DNA of 64,000 bases from Devosia lacusdianchii (GTDB taxonomy: Bacteria; Pseudomonadota; Alphaproteobacteria; Rhizobiales; Devosiaceae), in assembly GCF_022429625.1 (NCBI RefSeq), contig NZ_CP092483.1:372001-436000 (forward strand), in the 5' to 3' direction. Below, in pieces: positions 1 through 8,549 of the stretch. Every line of letters starts with the position of its first letter. The stretch's first letter is position 1. A model generated the notes under the pieces. The model was not told the DNA's origin. It searched no databases and saw nothing but the letters and a program-made list of their open reading frames with translations. Made by a program: the position numbers and the translations under genes.

Positions 1-998
1 TGGGCCGCGAAGAAGTCGAGCAGCTTGCCGGCCAGCGAGGCGTCGTCATAGCGCACATTGGCGCCGACGATGGAGACGCCCTGCATGATGGCCATGCCCT
101 GCATCATCTGCGCCTGGGCCTGTTCCTCGGTCAGCTCGCCCGAGGTACCGGCGGACTCCGCCATGGCCGCCTGCATGGCGTAGATCTGATCGAGCACATC
201 GGGGGTGAGGCCGGTGACCTCGCCGGTGATATTGAGCGCGGCAACATCGGCAAAGTCGAACAGGAACTCACTGACCGTCAGGTGCCCATCGGCCATCGAC
301 CAGCTCATGTCCTGGGTGATGTCGCCGGAGATGGAGGTTAGGCCAAGCGCCTCGATGACAGCGCCAGCCGAGGGGTCCTCTTCGCTGACGGTCGAGAGAT
401 CGACCGAAATACCATTGATCGACAGGACCGAGGTCAGGTCGACGAGGTCGCTGCTGCCCTGCTCGGGATTGAAGGTGCTGCTGGCTTCCATCGATTCGAG
501 CGCGATGACTTCCTGGCCGTCGCGGGTGATCGAGAGAGCGCCGGTGCTGAAGGACTGCCAAAGCTGCAGGATCGCGACAGCCGGTACGGTCTCGCCGCCC
601 GGAACGTAGAGACCGTCGACGCGGACGTCGGACAGGGTGACGTGGCCGGCCGGCTCCGCGGCAAAATCGGTATCGACATCGGGAATGGTGACCGAAGCGG
701 CCTTGTAACCACCGTCAGGCAGCTCGGTGACGCCTGAGAAGGTGATCTCGGTGTCGAAGGTCATCGGCTCCATATCCGCTTCGGGAGCACCGATCAGGGC
801 AACGGTCACGCCGTCGACGGTGATGGTGTCGCCATCAAGGGTCGCCGCACCGAATTTGAAGTCGTAGCCGATGGTCTTGTAGACTTCGGCAACGCGATCG
901 ACGAAGGCCTGGGCTTCCAGAGCGCTGGCAGACTGGATCGCGCCGACCGTTGCGGTCGTGGCCAGCAGCATCATCACGGCAGTCTTGGTGGTCCTCAT
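1..998 (-). CDS. Exported hypothetical protein, partial at C-terminus
   Basis: This reading frame is open from an ATG at 998 to the window edge, about 332 codons, so its C-terminus lies outside the window. The first 28 or so residues form a signal peptide (basic MRTTK start, hydrophobic core, AxSA-like cleavage region before LEAQAF). The rest is acidic, rich in Thr, Ser, Gly and Asp, and shows repeated beta-strand-like stretches with no membrane helix, suggesting a periplasmic or outer-membrane-associated protein. A second ATG lies two codons upstream at 1004, but GGAG abuts that one and is well spaced for 998. I do not recognise a family. The gene runs away from ilvA's 3' end with about 190 bases between them. 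Confidence 0.75.
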   Translation of the reverse strand, partial: MRTTKTAVMMLLATTATVGAIQSASALEAQAFVDRVAEVYKTIGYDFKFGAATLDGDTITVDGVTVALIGAPEADMEPMTFDTEITFSGVTELPDGGYKAASVTIPDVDTDFAAEPAGHVTLSDVRVDGLYVPGGETVPAVAILQLWQSFSTGALSITRDGQEVIALESMEASSTFNPEQGSSDLVDLTSVLSINGISVDLSTVSEEDPSAGAVIEALGLTSISGDITQDMSWSMADGHLTVSEFLFDFADVAALNITGEVTGLTPDVLDQIYAMQAAMAESAGTSGELTEEQAQAQMMQGMAIMQGVSIVGANVRYDDASLAGKLLDFFAA

Positions 999-1185
999 CG
1001 TCATCTCCGGCATATTGTTGTTTGATTGTCGGGGCAGGGCGTTCCACAAGTAGAACGGGGGCGTGCCGTGGCAGATGGCCCCTTGAGCGTTGAATTGCAA
1101 TAGATTCTGGCCACAAATTGGCTCGTTCGATTTATTGTCGGTTTATTGCATCATAACGTCGGCAACAGTGTTGTGACGGTTCCTA

Positions 1186-2712
1186 TCAGGCGCTGCGGTC
1201 GTGATCGAGAAACTGCCGATAGGCCGGGTTGGCGGTCTCATCCCAATAGGGGAAACCCACCGCATCGATATGGGCGATGAAATCGGCACGTGTCGCTTGC
1301 GGCACCTGCACACCGACCAGCACCCGTCCGTAATCGGCGCCGTGGTTGCGGTAATGGAACAGCGAGATGTTCCATTCGTCATTGAGCCCTTCGAGGAATT
1401 TGAGCAGGGCGCCCGGGCGCTCGGGGAACTGGAAGCGGTAGACCACTTCGTCGGTCAGGTCGTTCACCCGCCCGCCCACCATGTAGCGCACATGGAGCTT
1501 GGCCACTTCGTTGTCGGTGAGGTCGATGACCTTGAGGCCATGGTCCTGCAGCAGCGAGATGATTTCATGCTTCTCGGCGTCACCGCGCGTCAGCTTGACG
1601 CCGACGAAAATCTTGGCCGTTGCGCCATGGGCAAAGCGATAGTTGAACTCGGTGATCGAGCGCTGTCCCAGGAGGCGGATGAAGGCCCGATAGCTGCCTG
1701 GCCTTTCGGGAATTTCGACCGCCAGCAGTGCCTCGGCCCGCTCGCCGATCTCGGCGCGCTCGGCCACATAGCGCAACCGGTCGAAATTGACATTGGCGCC
1801 CGAATTGATGGCGATCAGCGCGCCCGCAGGCGCTTCGCCCCGCTCCACCTGCCGGCGCAGGCCAGCCAGCGCCAGTGCGCCAGCAGGCTCCGCGATGGCG
1901 CGCATATCATCGAAGATGTCCTTGATCGCAGCGCAGATTTCGTCGGCGGTGACAGTGACGATGTCGTCGAGCAGTTCGCGGCAGATACGGAAGGTTTCGA
2001 CGCCCACCTGCCGCACGGCCACGCCATCGGCAAAGAGCCCCACCTGGTCGAGCGCCACCGGATGGCCTGCGGCGATCGCGGCCTTCATGCTGGCCGCCTC
2101 CTCCGGCTCGACGCCGATAACTCTTATCTCGGGACGCAGAAACTTGACGAAGGCGGCAATGCCGGCGGCCAGCCCGCCGCCCCCCACGGGGACATAGATG
2201 GCGCCGATATCGCCCGGATGCTGGCGCAGCAACTCCATGCCGATCGTGCCCTGGCCGGCAATGACATCGGGGTCGTCGAACGGGTGCACGACGACATAGC
2301 CGTGCTTCTCCGCCAACTCGGCCGCATGGGCCCGCGCGGCGTCAAAACCGTCGCCGAACAGCACGACCTCCCCGCCCAGGCGCCGCACCGCGCCGATCTT
2401 GATCACCGGTGTCGTGGTCGGCATGACGATGACCGCGCGCATGCCGAGCCGGGTCGCGGACAGGGCGACGCCCTGGGCATGGTTGCCGGCCGAAGCGCAA
2501 ATCACGCCGCGCGCACGCTCTTCGGCGGTGAGCTGGGCGATGCGGTTGTGAGCGCCACGGATCTTGAAGGAGAAGACCGGCTGCATGTCCTCGCGCTTGA
2601 GCAACACTTCGGCGCCCAGGCGCGCCGAGAGCAGGTTCATCTTCTCGAGCGGGGTTTCCTCGGCCGCTTCATAGACCGATGAGGTAAGGATGCGGCGGAC
2701 ATAATCCTGCAT
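1186..2712 (-). CDS. ilvA: Threonine ammonia-lyase (threonine dehydratase), biosynthetic
   Basis: Deaminates L-threonine to 2-oxobutanoate with pyridoxal phosphate, the first committed step of isoleucine synthesis in the cytoplasm. The 508-residue protein has the fold-type II PLP domain first: the Schiff-base lysine is K50 in SFKIRGAHN, and a glycine-rich phosphate-binding GGGGLAAG loop follows. Two C-terminal ACT-like regulatory domains (from about residue 325) match the long, isoleucine-inhibited biosynthetic form and its usual length of about 510. The start MQDYVRRI at 2712 is chosen over an upstream ATG at 2877 because GGAG lies 7 bases before it and the upstream extension is unlike the family. 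It stands alone, with no other ilv gene beside it. Confidence 0.95.
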   Translation of the reverse strand: MQDYVRRILTSSVYEAAEETPLEKMNLLSARLGAEVLLKREDMQPVFSFKIRGAHNRIAQLTAEERARGVICASAGNHAQGVALSATRLGMRAVIVMPTTTPVIKIGAVRRLGGEVVLFGDGFDAARAHAAELAEKHGYVVVHPFDDPDVIAGQGTIGMELLRQHPGDIGAIYVPVGGGGLAAGIAAFVKFLRPEIRVIGVEPEEAASMKAAIAAGHPVALDQVGLFADGVAVRQVGVETFRICRELLDDIVTVTADEICAAIKDIFDDMRAIAEPAGALALAGLRRQVERGEAPAGALIAINSGANVNFDRLRYVAERAEIGERAEALLAVEIPERPGSYRAFIRLLGQRSITEFNYRFAHGATAKIFVGVKLTRGDAEKHEIISLLQDHGLKVIDLTDNEVAKLHVRYMVGGRVNDLTDEVVYRFQFPERPGALLKFLEGLNDEWNISLFHYRNHGADYGRVLVGVQVPQATRADFIAHIDAVGFPYWDETANPAYRQFLDHDRSA

Positions 2713-2919
2713 TTGGGCACTCCGGCATTGCGCCGCCGATGGACGCCCAGCGCATGATTTTGTCAATCCGGCATATGGACGGACGGCGCGACCAGGGTGC
2801 ACGGCAAACGGGGCAAGTTTTGATGTACCGGTATCAGGTCCGGCTGGCCGGATCCGACCTCGGGGCGCTAATCTCACGCCGTCTTCGACCCCAAACGCTT
2901 CTCATCGATAGGAATTCCG

Positions 2920-3336
2920 ATGCGCTTACCCCTGACCTTGCTCCTGGTCATCTTTCCCCAGATGGCCTTCGCGCAGTCCTGTGGCGTCGATCTGTCGGCG
3001 GTTCAAGGCCGCATTGCCGAGCTTGAGCTCTCCTATTCCACCATATTGTCCGATATCAGCTGCGACGCCCCCACCATTCCCGCCCATGTGCTGATGTGCG
3101 ATTCCGCCTACGAGGCGAATGGCGACCTGTGGCGCATGGGGCGGCTGGACGACATGGCGTGGGTCTATTCCTACGAGAACGCAACCGGGACCGAACTCAA
3201 TCACGAGGACCCACCGCGCGACGACAGCTTCATTGCCGACCGCGACGCCTGCACCGACGAAGCCTGCCTCTGCAACTTGTTGATCGAGCACACCAATGGC
3301 AGCCTCGGCGGTACCTCGCCCTACTACGAGCAGTAG
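2920..3336 (+). CDS. Small exported cysteine-containing protein
   Basis: A 138-residue protein with a clear signal peptide (MRLPLTLLLVIFPQMAFAQ) and AGGA 7 bases before the ATG. After predicted cleavage it carries seven cysteines (SCGVD, DISCDA, LMCDSA, RDACTDEACLCN), a pattern expected of a disulfide-bonded periplasmic protein. I do not recognise the family and see no catalytic motif. It lies on the plus strand, divergent from ilvA by about 200 bases, with no operon partner evident; the next gene starts about 100 bases downstream. Confidence 0.7.
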   Translation: MRLPLTLLLVIFPQMAFAQSCGVDLSAVQGRIAELELSYSTILSDISCDAPTIPAHVLMCDSAYEANGDLWRMGRLDDMAWVYSYENATGTELNHEDPPRDDSFIADRDACTDEACLCNLLIEHTNGSLGGTSPYYEQ

Positions 3337-3432
3337 CACTATCGCTGCCCGCAGCAGTAGGTTTTGACCTTGCCGCATGGCGAACCGAAACCTACCTCAT
3401 GGGTTCCGCGGGTCACAGACAAGGACAAACTC

Positions 3433-3858
3433 ATGAGCGACTTCAACGATCAGGTTATCGCCGACTTCAAACAGAATGGCGGCCAACCCGGCGGCTATTT
3501 CAAGAATGCACCGGTTCTACTGTTGCATTCGATCGGCGCTAAATCTGGCCAAAAGCGGCTCCAGCCGCTCATGTATCTGCGCCAGCAGAATGACGGCCCG
3601 TGGCACATTTTCGCGTCAAACGGCGGTGCGGCCAACAACCCCGCCTGGTTGCACAACCTCATCGCTAACCCCGATATCGACATCGAGATTGGCGACGGCA
3701 CGACCATCGAGCGGGTGCCGGTTCGGGCGCGTGTGGTGGAGGGCGAAGAACGCGATGGAATCTACGCAGAGCAGGCTCGGCGTTTCCCTCAGTTCGCCGA
3801 ATATCAGGAGCGCACCACGCGCGAGACGATCCCGGTCATCGAACTGACGCGGCGCTGA
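3433..3858 (+). CDS. Nitroreductase family deazaflavin-dependent oxidoreductase (DUF385-like)
   Basis: A 141-residue protein resembling the split-beta-barrel DUF385/Ddn group, whose studied actinobacterial members reduce substrates with F420. Supporting features are the GGQPGGYFKNAPVLLLHSIG start, followed by the KSGQKRLQPLMYL and NNPAWLHNLIANPD motifs typical of the family. The ATG at 3433 is chosen because AAGGA lies 7 bases upstream; an in-frame extension to 3364 has no such site. Proteobacterial members may use FMN or another cofactor, so the cofactor here is open. It is a single gene between an exported protein and a convergent membrane protein. Confidence 0.8.
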   Translation: MSDFNDQVIADFKQNGGQPGGYFKNAPVLLLHSIGAKSGQKRLQPLMYLRQQNDGPWHIFASNGGAANNPAWLHNLIANPDIDIEIGDGTTIERVPVRARVVEGEERDGIYAEQARRFPQFAEYQERTTRETIPVIELTRR

Positions 3859-3912
3859 TCTGCTCCGTGAGAGTCTATAGCCTGTTCCGCGTTCGGACGC
3901 ATGAATGAAACC

Positions 3913-4260
3913 TCAGCCGCCGGCAGGTGCCGCGCTGGGGTTTTCTTTGTCCCTGGCCGCGGCCTGCAGGTAGAAATAGAGCGGCATTGCGAGCGACAGG
4001 CCGACGAAAAAACCGGCCGGGATCACCAGCCACCACCGCCTCAGGTGGTTCTTTCCAGCGTCCGCGAACGACCAGATCCAGAAGACCGCGATCGATATCA
4101 TGACGTCGATCGAAAAGCCGCCGGCCGCCCCGTTCGCGAATAAGTTGGCAATGAAGAACGGTAGGTTTGGCCCATGGGAAGCAAAGAATGAAGCGAAGAA
4201 AGCCCAAGGAATGACGGTGCCCGCGACGCTCATGATCAGGTAAAAATTGCGCAACGACAC
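3913..4260 (-). CDS. DUF2834 small membrane protein
   Basis: A 115-residue protein read from a GTG at 4260, which has GGAGG 9 bases upstream; the longer in-frame ATG at 4335 lacks one and adds a hydrophilic stretch foreign to the family. Three to four hydrophobic segments are visible (NFYLIMSVAGTVIPWAFF, IDVMISIAVFWIWSF, WWLVIPAGFFVGLSLAM). The first two, with the conserved polar loop between them, match DUF2834 proteins of unknown function. It would sit in the inner membrane. It is convergent with the DUF385-like gene, with a 54-base gap, and its 5' side borders a dispersed repeat. Confidence 0.7.
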   Translation of the reverse strand: MSLRNFYLIMSVAGTVIPWAFFASFFASHGPNLPFFIANLFANGAAGGFSIDVMISIAVFWIWSFADAGKNHLRRWWLVIPAGFFVGLSLAMPLYFYLQAAARDKENPSAAPAGG

Positions 4261-4370
4261 GTCGGCATGCCTCCGGCATTGATTGGTCCCCTTGGGCACA
4301 TCCAACAATTGCGACACCGAACGATGAGCTGTCACCTACCTCCTGGGTAATTTCCTTCACTTGCTCTGGT

Positions 4371-4600
4371 GTAACGCGACAGAACGGGTGGCTGTGGGAA
4401 TAGGCGGGATTTGGGGGGATGCGTCGGTTCGGGTGAGTTGGTGGTGGGTTTCGGCGGGGTTGAACGGGCGCAAAAACTGGTCTTTTAGCGGCAGAGGGTG
4501 GAACGGGACGAGGTGTGGCGTCAGTGTGTTCCACCCCGCCCGCGAGGCCGGAATGCGGGATTTCAACCTCGTGGCACAACTGAGAGGGTGGAACGGAGCG
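4371..4600. repeat. Dispersed repeat, copy A
   Basis: This stretch fills most of the roughly 410-base gap between the DUF2834 gene and the LysR gene. It begins GTAACGCGACAGAACGGGTG, runs through a G-rich segment (GGGATTTGGGGGGATGCGTC) and then carries GAGGGTGGAACGGG (4494), a partial inverse GTGTTCCACCCCG (about 4528) and GAGGGTGGAACGG again (4584). The same order of motifs occurs at 8301-8538. I see no coding potential and no transposase. It looks like a non-autonomous or structural repeat family. Confidence 0.6.
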
Positions 4601-4672
4601 CACGGCCCATTAGCACCATTTCGCCTGGCTACCCTGCGGCGGCAATAGCCGCCTTCTGGCCTGGCCGTCGCC

Positions 4673-5560
4673 CTAGACCCGCAAGGCGTTGACGATGATG
4701 GAAAACGCCGGGGAGTTTTGTCGCCGGCTGGGGTAGTAGAGATAGTAGCCGTCGAAAAATGGCGACCAGTCATCGAGGACCTGGACTAGGCGACCGGAGG
4801 CGATGTCGGCTTCGACCAGGTTCTCCGGCAGGTAGGCAATGCCGTAACCCTCCGCTGCCGCGTCGATTTGTGCGTAGGAGGTGTTGAAGGTGAACTGGCC
4901 GTCGACGCGAACCTTCAGGGCCCTGCCATCCTTTTCGAACTCCCAGGCATAAAGCCCTCCCGACCTGATCTGCCGCTGATTGATGCAATTGTGGCTGACC
5001 AGTTCCTGGGGATGGTGCGGCGTGCCGTGAATGGCAAAATATGCTGCCGACCCAACCGCCACCAATCGCCAGTCTGGTCCAATACGAACGGCGATCATGT
5101 CCTTGTCGAGGCTTTCGCCCAGGCGCACGCCGGCATCGAACCGTTCTTCGACAATGTTGCGGAAGCCGTTGTCGCTGTTGAGTTCCACTTTGATATCGGG
5201 ATAGGCGCCCATCACCGGCCGGAGCTTGGGCCAGACCACGCTCTGCAGAGCGTGGTCCGACAGGGTAATCCGCACCGTCCCCGATGGCGTGTCCCGCATC
5301 GCCATCAATGCATCGATGTCCGTTTCGAGCTCGGCAATACGGGGTGCCAGCGAGCGCAACAGCCGCTCGCCCGCCTCCGTGGGCGATACGCTGCGCGTGG
5401 TCCGGGTCAGCAGCCGCAGACCCATACGCGCCTCAAGCTGCTTGATCGTGTGGCTGAGGGTCGGTTGCGACGTGCCAAGCCTGGCAGCCGCCTTGGTGAA
5501 GCTGCCCTCCTCGGCCACCGCGAGAAACCATAGCATGTCGGTCAGGTCTTCTCGTCTCAT
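4673..5560 (-). CDS. LysR family transcriptional regulator
   Basis: A 295-residue LysR-type regulator. Residues 1-60 form the winged helix-turn-helix (MLWFLAVAEEGSFTKAAARLGTSQPTLSHTIKQLE), followed by the linker helix and a periplasmic-binding-like effector domain with a typical TVRITLSDHALQ start. It is transcribed away from an MFS exporter gene that starts 92 bases away, the standard arrangement in which a LysR protein controls the divergent gene and itself. The inducer cannot be read from the sequence. Length and domain order are normal. Confidence 0.93.
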   Translation of the reverse strand: MRREDLTDMLWFLAVAEEGSFTKAAARLGTSQPTLSHTIKQLEARMGLRLLTRTTRSVSPTEAGERLLRSLAPRIAELETDIDALMAMRDTPSGTVRITLSDHALQSVVWPKLRPVMGAYPDIKVELNSDNGFRNIVEERFDAGVRLGESLDKDMIAVRIGPDWRLVAVGSAAYFAIHGTPHHPQELVSHNCINQRQIRSGGLYAWEFEKDGRALKVRVDGQFTFNTSYAQIDAAAEGYGIAYLPENLVEADIASGRLVQVLDDWSPFFDGYYLYYPSRRQNSPAFSIIVNALRV

Positions 5561-5652
5561 GGGGCAATCCCTTCATTCATATCGCTGGCCGATAGGTCCT
5601 TGCGGATTGCAGCGTCTAATCGTCGAAGAAGCAATGGCCTATCTTGCCGCCC

Positions 5653-6864
5653 ATGATGACAGACACCATGGCTTCGGCCGACACCCACATGTTGCGCAAC
5701 CCTGCCCCCTGGGGAGCCATCCTCTCGATGGCCCTCTGCGTGGCCGTGCTTATCGCCTCCGAATTCATGCCGGTGAGCCTGCTCACGCCGATCGCGGCGG
5801 AGCTTGGCGTTACCGAGGGGCAGACGGGGCAAGCGATCTCGATCTCCGGCGTCTTTGCCGTGCTGACAAGCCTGTTCATTTCGGGTCTCACACGCCGGCT
5901 GGACCGCCGCCTCGTACTGCTGTCGTTCTCGGCTTGCCTGGTGCTATCGGGCACGATCGTAACATTTGCGCCGAACTACACGGTGTTGATGGCCGGCCGC
6001 GCCTTGCTGGGCGTCGCCATTGGCGGATTCTGGTCCATGTCGACGGCAATCGTCATGCGCCTGCTGCCGTCTCAGTTCGTGCCCAGAGGCCTTGCTATAC
6101 TCAACGCGGGCAATGCCATCGCTGCAACCATCTCGGCGCCGCTTGGCAGCCTGCTCGGCGAGTATATTGGCTGGCGCGGCGCCTTCTTCTTCGTGGTGCC
6201 CTTGGCGCTACTGGCGCTGGGTTGGCAATGGGCCCGCCTGCCGTCCTTGCCACCCCGCCGGAATGAAGGTTCGCCCAACGTGTTTCGGCTGCTGGCGCGC
6301 CCGCAGGTCGCCCTCGGCATGGCGTCGATCATGTTGCTGTTCATGGGCCAGTTCGCGCTATTCACCTATCTGCGGCCATTCCTTGAATCGGTAACGCAGG
6401 TGTCAATCTCGATCCTGTCGTTGTTGCTGCTGTTGATGGGGTTGGCCGGGGTCGCCGGCACCTACATTGTCAGCCGATTACTCGAGACGCGTCTGTTCAG
6501 CATCGTCGCCACCATCCCGCTGGTCATGGCCGTGCTAGCGCTGGCGCTGATCGCCTTTGGAACCTCCGCGATCGTCACCGGCATCGCGCTGGTTGCATGG
6601 GGCTTTTTCGGCACTGCTGCACCGGTTGGCTGGGGAACTTGGCTCAGCCGGTATCTGCCAAACGATGCGGAGGCTGGTGGCGGCCTGCAGGTCGCCACCA
6701 TCCAGCTTGCCATCACCCTTGGCGCTGCGATTGGCGGCGCGCTGTTCGATACCGCCGGCTGGTGGAGCGCATTCGCCTTTGCCGCGGTCCTGCTGTGCGC
6801 GTCCTCCGGCCTTGCCGTCGTCGCGGCACGATTGAAGCCGCGGTCCGGTGAGCAATTCGCATGA
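5653..6864 (+). CDS. MFS transporter, DHA1-type efflux
   Basis: A 403-residue major facilitator protein with twelve hydrophobic segments in two halves. The N-terminal MSMALCVAVLIASEFMPVSLLTPIA and the loop 2-3 region (SGLTRRLDRRLVLL) resemble the AraJ/NepI-like sugar or purine efflux branch. It probably exports a small molecule by proton antiport across the inner membrane. ATG at 5653 is used; a TTG at 5644 is in frame. It is divergent from the LysR gene and probably controlled by it. Which compound it exports is not evident. Confidence 0.88.
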   Translation: MMTDTMASADTHMLRNPAPWGAILSMALCVAVLIASEFMPVSLLTPIAAELGVTEGQTGQAISISGVFAVLTSLFISGLTRRLDRRLVLLSFSACLVLSGTIVTFAPNYTVLMAGRALLGVAIGGFWSMSTAIVMRLLPSQFVPRGLAILNAGNAIAATISAPLGSLLGEYIGWRGAFFFVVPLALLALGWQWARLPSLPPRRNEGSPNVFRLLARPQVALGMASIMLLFMGQFALFTYLRPFLESVTQVSISILSLLLLLMGLAGVAGTYIVSRLLETRLFSIVATIPLVMAVLALALIAFGTSAIVTGIALVAWGFFGTAAPVGWGTWLSRYLPNDAEAGGGLQVATIQLAITLGAAIGGALFDTAGWWSAFAFAAVLLCASSGLAVVAARLKPRSGEQFA

Positions 6865-7074
6865 CGGGCGCGCAGACAGAAACCATGACCCGGAGGAAAC
6901 TGTGGCACCGCACATTCGGCGGTGGGATCGCGGCCCATTTCGATTGGCTGGCTATCAGCATTGTCGGTGGCTTCGCCGACCATCCCGCCAATGTGCGGTC
7001 GGCGGCTGTTACCGAGGAACCCCGTCATGACGCCGTAGCGGTGCATTGCCCAGTCCCACCAAGGAGTCCTCTCC

Positions 7075-7551
7075 ATGAATGAAGCAAGGCCACTGCTCGG
7101 TCGACGCATGGTCCTCAAGGGAGTGTTCGCCGTAGCTGTGTTGCCCAATGTCGCCCTCGCCCAGGACTGGGGGGACCCGGCCAGTCAGGAGCCCAGTGAG
7201 ATGAAAATCCAGATGACCTTCAACGGCGCGACGATGATCGCGACGCTCTATGACAATCCATCCGCGCGAGACTTCGCCTCCATGCTCCCGCTCGACTTGA
7301 CCATAGACAGCTATGCCCACAACGAGAAGATCGCCTACTTGCCCCGCAAACTTACCGAGGACGGGAGCGGGCCATTCGGCAACGAACAACCCGGCGACCT
7401 CTGCTATTTCGCGCCATGGGGCAATCTGGCGCTGTTCTATTCCGGCTATCGCTACTCCAAGGGATTGATCAGGCTTGGCCGGTTCGACAACGGCTTCGAC
7501 CCTTTACTGGCCGCCGGCGCATTCCCGCTGCGCATCGAACTCGCGGCGTAA
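7075..7551 (+). CDS. Exported cyclophilin-like domain protein
   Basis: A 158-residue protein with a twin-arginine-like leader (GRRMVLKGVFAVAVLPNVALAQ) followed by a small beta-barrel: MKIQMTFNGATMIATLYDNPSARDF, then SMLPLDLTI, GDLCYFAPWGNLALFY and FPLRIELA. This is the pattern of the cyclophilin-like family often annotated in proteobacteria (PF18050 type). The conserved proline isomerase active-site residues of true cyclophilins are not obvious, so isomerase activity should not be assumed. A well-spaced AAGGAG lies before the ATG. It follows the MFS gene by about 210 bases that hold no clear gene. Confidence 0.75.
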   Translation: MNEARPLLGRRMVLKGVFAVAVLPNVALAQDWGDPASQEPSEMKIQMTFNGATMIATLYDNPSARDFASMLPLDLTIDSYAHNEKIAYLPRKLTEDGSGPFGNEQPGDLCYFAPWGNLALFYSGYRYSKGLIRLGRFDNGFDPLLAAGAFPLRIELAA

Positions 7552-7641
7552 CCAGAAGAAAGCGACTGCAAGGCCCTTCGACCTGGCCCTGCACTGTCCA
7601 ATGGCCCTGCTTCGGCGGGGCACTTTTTGGCGATGGGCCGG

Positions 7642-8296
7642 TCAGGGCATTCGGGCAGAAAGGTGGAATAAAGCCCGTCCCATGATGAGTGCGTCGGCGG
7701 GCTCCGCTATGATTTCGGTGGGCCAGGCGGGGTTGATGTGGGCAAGTTCGAACCTGCCGTCGCGTGTCCGTACCAAGCGACGAAGCTGCGCCTCGCCGCC
7801 GTAGTTTACTGCAAAGAGCATGCCTGACTTCGGCGAGGTTTGGCTGGCATCGACGAAGACCAGCGAGCCGGCCGGCAGGCTGCCGCGCCTTCATCGCCCG
7901 TGATCTCCAGATAGCGCAGATGGTCGGCGGCAACCCCGCGCGCCTTGAGCCAGTCGCTGGCCAGTGCCACAGGGGCCGGCTCCGCCGTGGCGTAGTAGCC
8001 GCTGCCAGAAAAATGGGCCCTGGGCAGCAGCGGTGCGATCAGTGCGAAACCCATTGGCGGCGCGACAGGTCCGGGTGCCCAGGCATCCTCAAACTGAGTA
8101 GCCGATGGGCGGCCGCCAGCCTCGCATCCAGTTCGGCGCGCTGCTCGGCGATGACCAATAGGCGTGCTTCGCGGCGAGACCCCGACGAAGGGATGCCGAA
8201 TTCGCGCGCGGCCAGGTCGAATCGCTTCTCCTCGCAGGCCAGGCCAGGCCAGGCCAGGCCAGGCCAGGTCACGGTCCGCGTCCGAAATCGCGCGCT
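7642..8296 (-). pseudogene. Decayed S24/LexA-like regulator gene, copy 1
   Basis: Reading the minus strand in shifting frames restores a protein like that at 13453-14087. It has an N-terminal EEKRFDLAAREFGIPSS segment, then REARLLVIAEQR, PPMGFALIAPLLP, SDWLKARGVAADHLRYLEI, and an S24-type C-terminal part with LPAGSLVFVDASQ and FAVNYGGEAQLRRLVRTR, ending HLSARMP before a TGA at 7644-7642. At least two frameshifts are needed (near 8090 and near 7885). There is no start ATG at the position used by copy 2, and the 5' part is disrupted by a GGCCA repeat. The catalytic GDS serine motif of S24 peptidases reads GDEG, so the intact ancestor was probably a sensor or repressor domain and not a peptidase. 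Confidence 0.75.
8237..8266 (+). repeat. GGCCA pentanucleotide tandem repeat, six units
   Basis: Six perfect GGCCA units in tandem, followed by a variant GGTCA, within the 5' part of decayed gene copy 1. The aligned place in copy 2 (about 14041) has a single GGCAA unit followed by GGTCA. The copy 1 tract is therefore an expansion of about five units, a 25-base gain that shifts the reading frame. Short tandem repeats of this kind usually arise by replication slippage. Confidence 0.9.
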
Positions 8297-8300
8297 ACAT

Positions 8301-8538
8301 GTAACGCGACGGAACGGGTGGTTGTGGGAATGGGTGGGATTTGGCGGGATTTGGGGGGATGCGTCAGTTCGGATGGGGTTTTGGGCGGGTTGAGGGTAGG
8401 TTGAAGACCGCGTGAACCGCCTTTGATCGCCGCGAGGGTGGAACGGGGTGGTGCCTGATGGCAGCCCGTTCCACCCTCGCGGTTTCAGCCGCTGCGCCGG
8501 GCTTTTGGCGCCAGGCAGGCCTCGCGAGGGTGGAACTG
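8301..8538. repeat. Dispersed repeat, copy B, with a perfect 17-bp inverted repeat
   Basis: It matches copy A at 4371: GTAACGCGACGGAACGGGTG, a G-rich stretch with GGGATTTGGGGGGATGCGTC, then CGCGAGGGTGGAACGGG at 8431-8447 and its exact reverse complement at 8465-8481, separated by 17 bases. A third GAGGGTGGAAC occurs at about 8525. The stem could form a strong hairpin in RNA or single-stranded DNA. The block fills the space between decayed gene copy 1 and the DUF6428 gene and shows no convincing coding frame. Confidence 0.7.
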
Positions 8539-8549
8539 GTGAGGCGCGA

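Noticed and set aside
1201..2682. Long plus-strand open frame opposite ilvA
   Set aside because: It is the antisense shadow of ilvA, rich in Gly, His, Asp and Arg, with no family resemblance; the minus strand encodes a clear threonine ammonia-lyase.
6861..7082. Small frame starting four bases before the end of the MFS gene
   Set aside because: It has a plausible overlap start but no Shine-Dalgarno, no family resemblance and a proline/arginine-rich tail that runs into the next gene's start.
8237..8266. Possible CRISPR-like array
   Set aside because: Units are five bases with no spacers; it is a simple tandem repeat. No CRISPR array or cas gene is seen in the window.
7642..8296. Frameshifts as pure sequencing error in an intact S24-like gene
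   Set aside because: At least two frameshifts, a missing start and a repeat expansion in copy 1, plus a frameshift and a nonsense codon in copy 2, are too many to explain as errors alone, though single ones could be.
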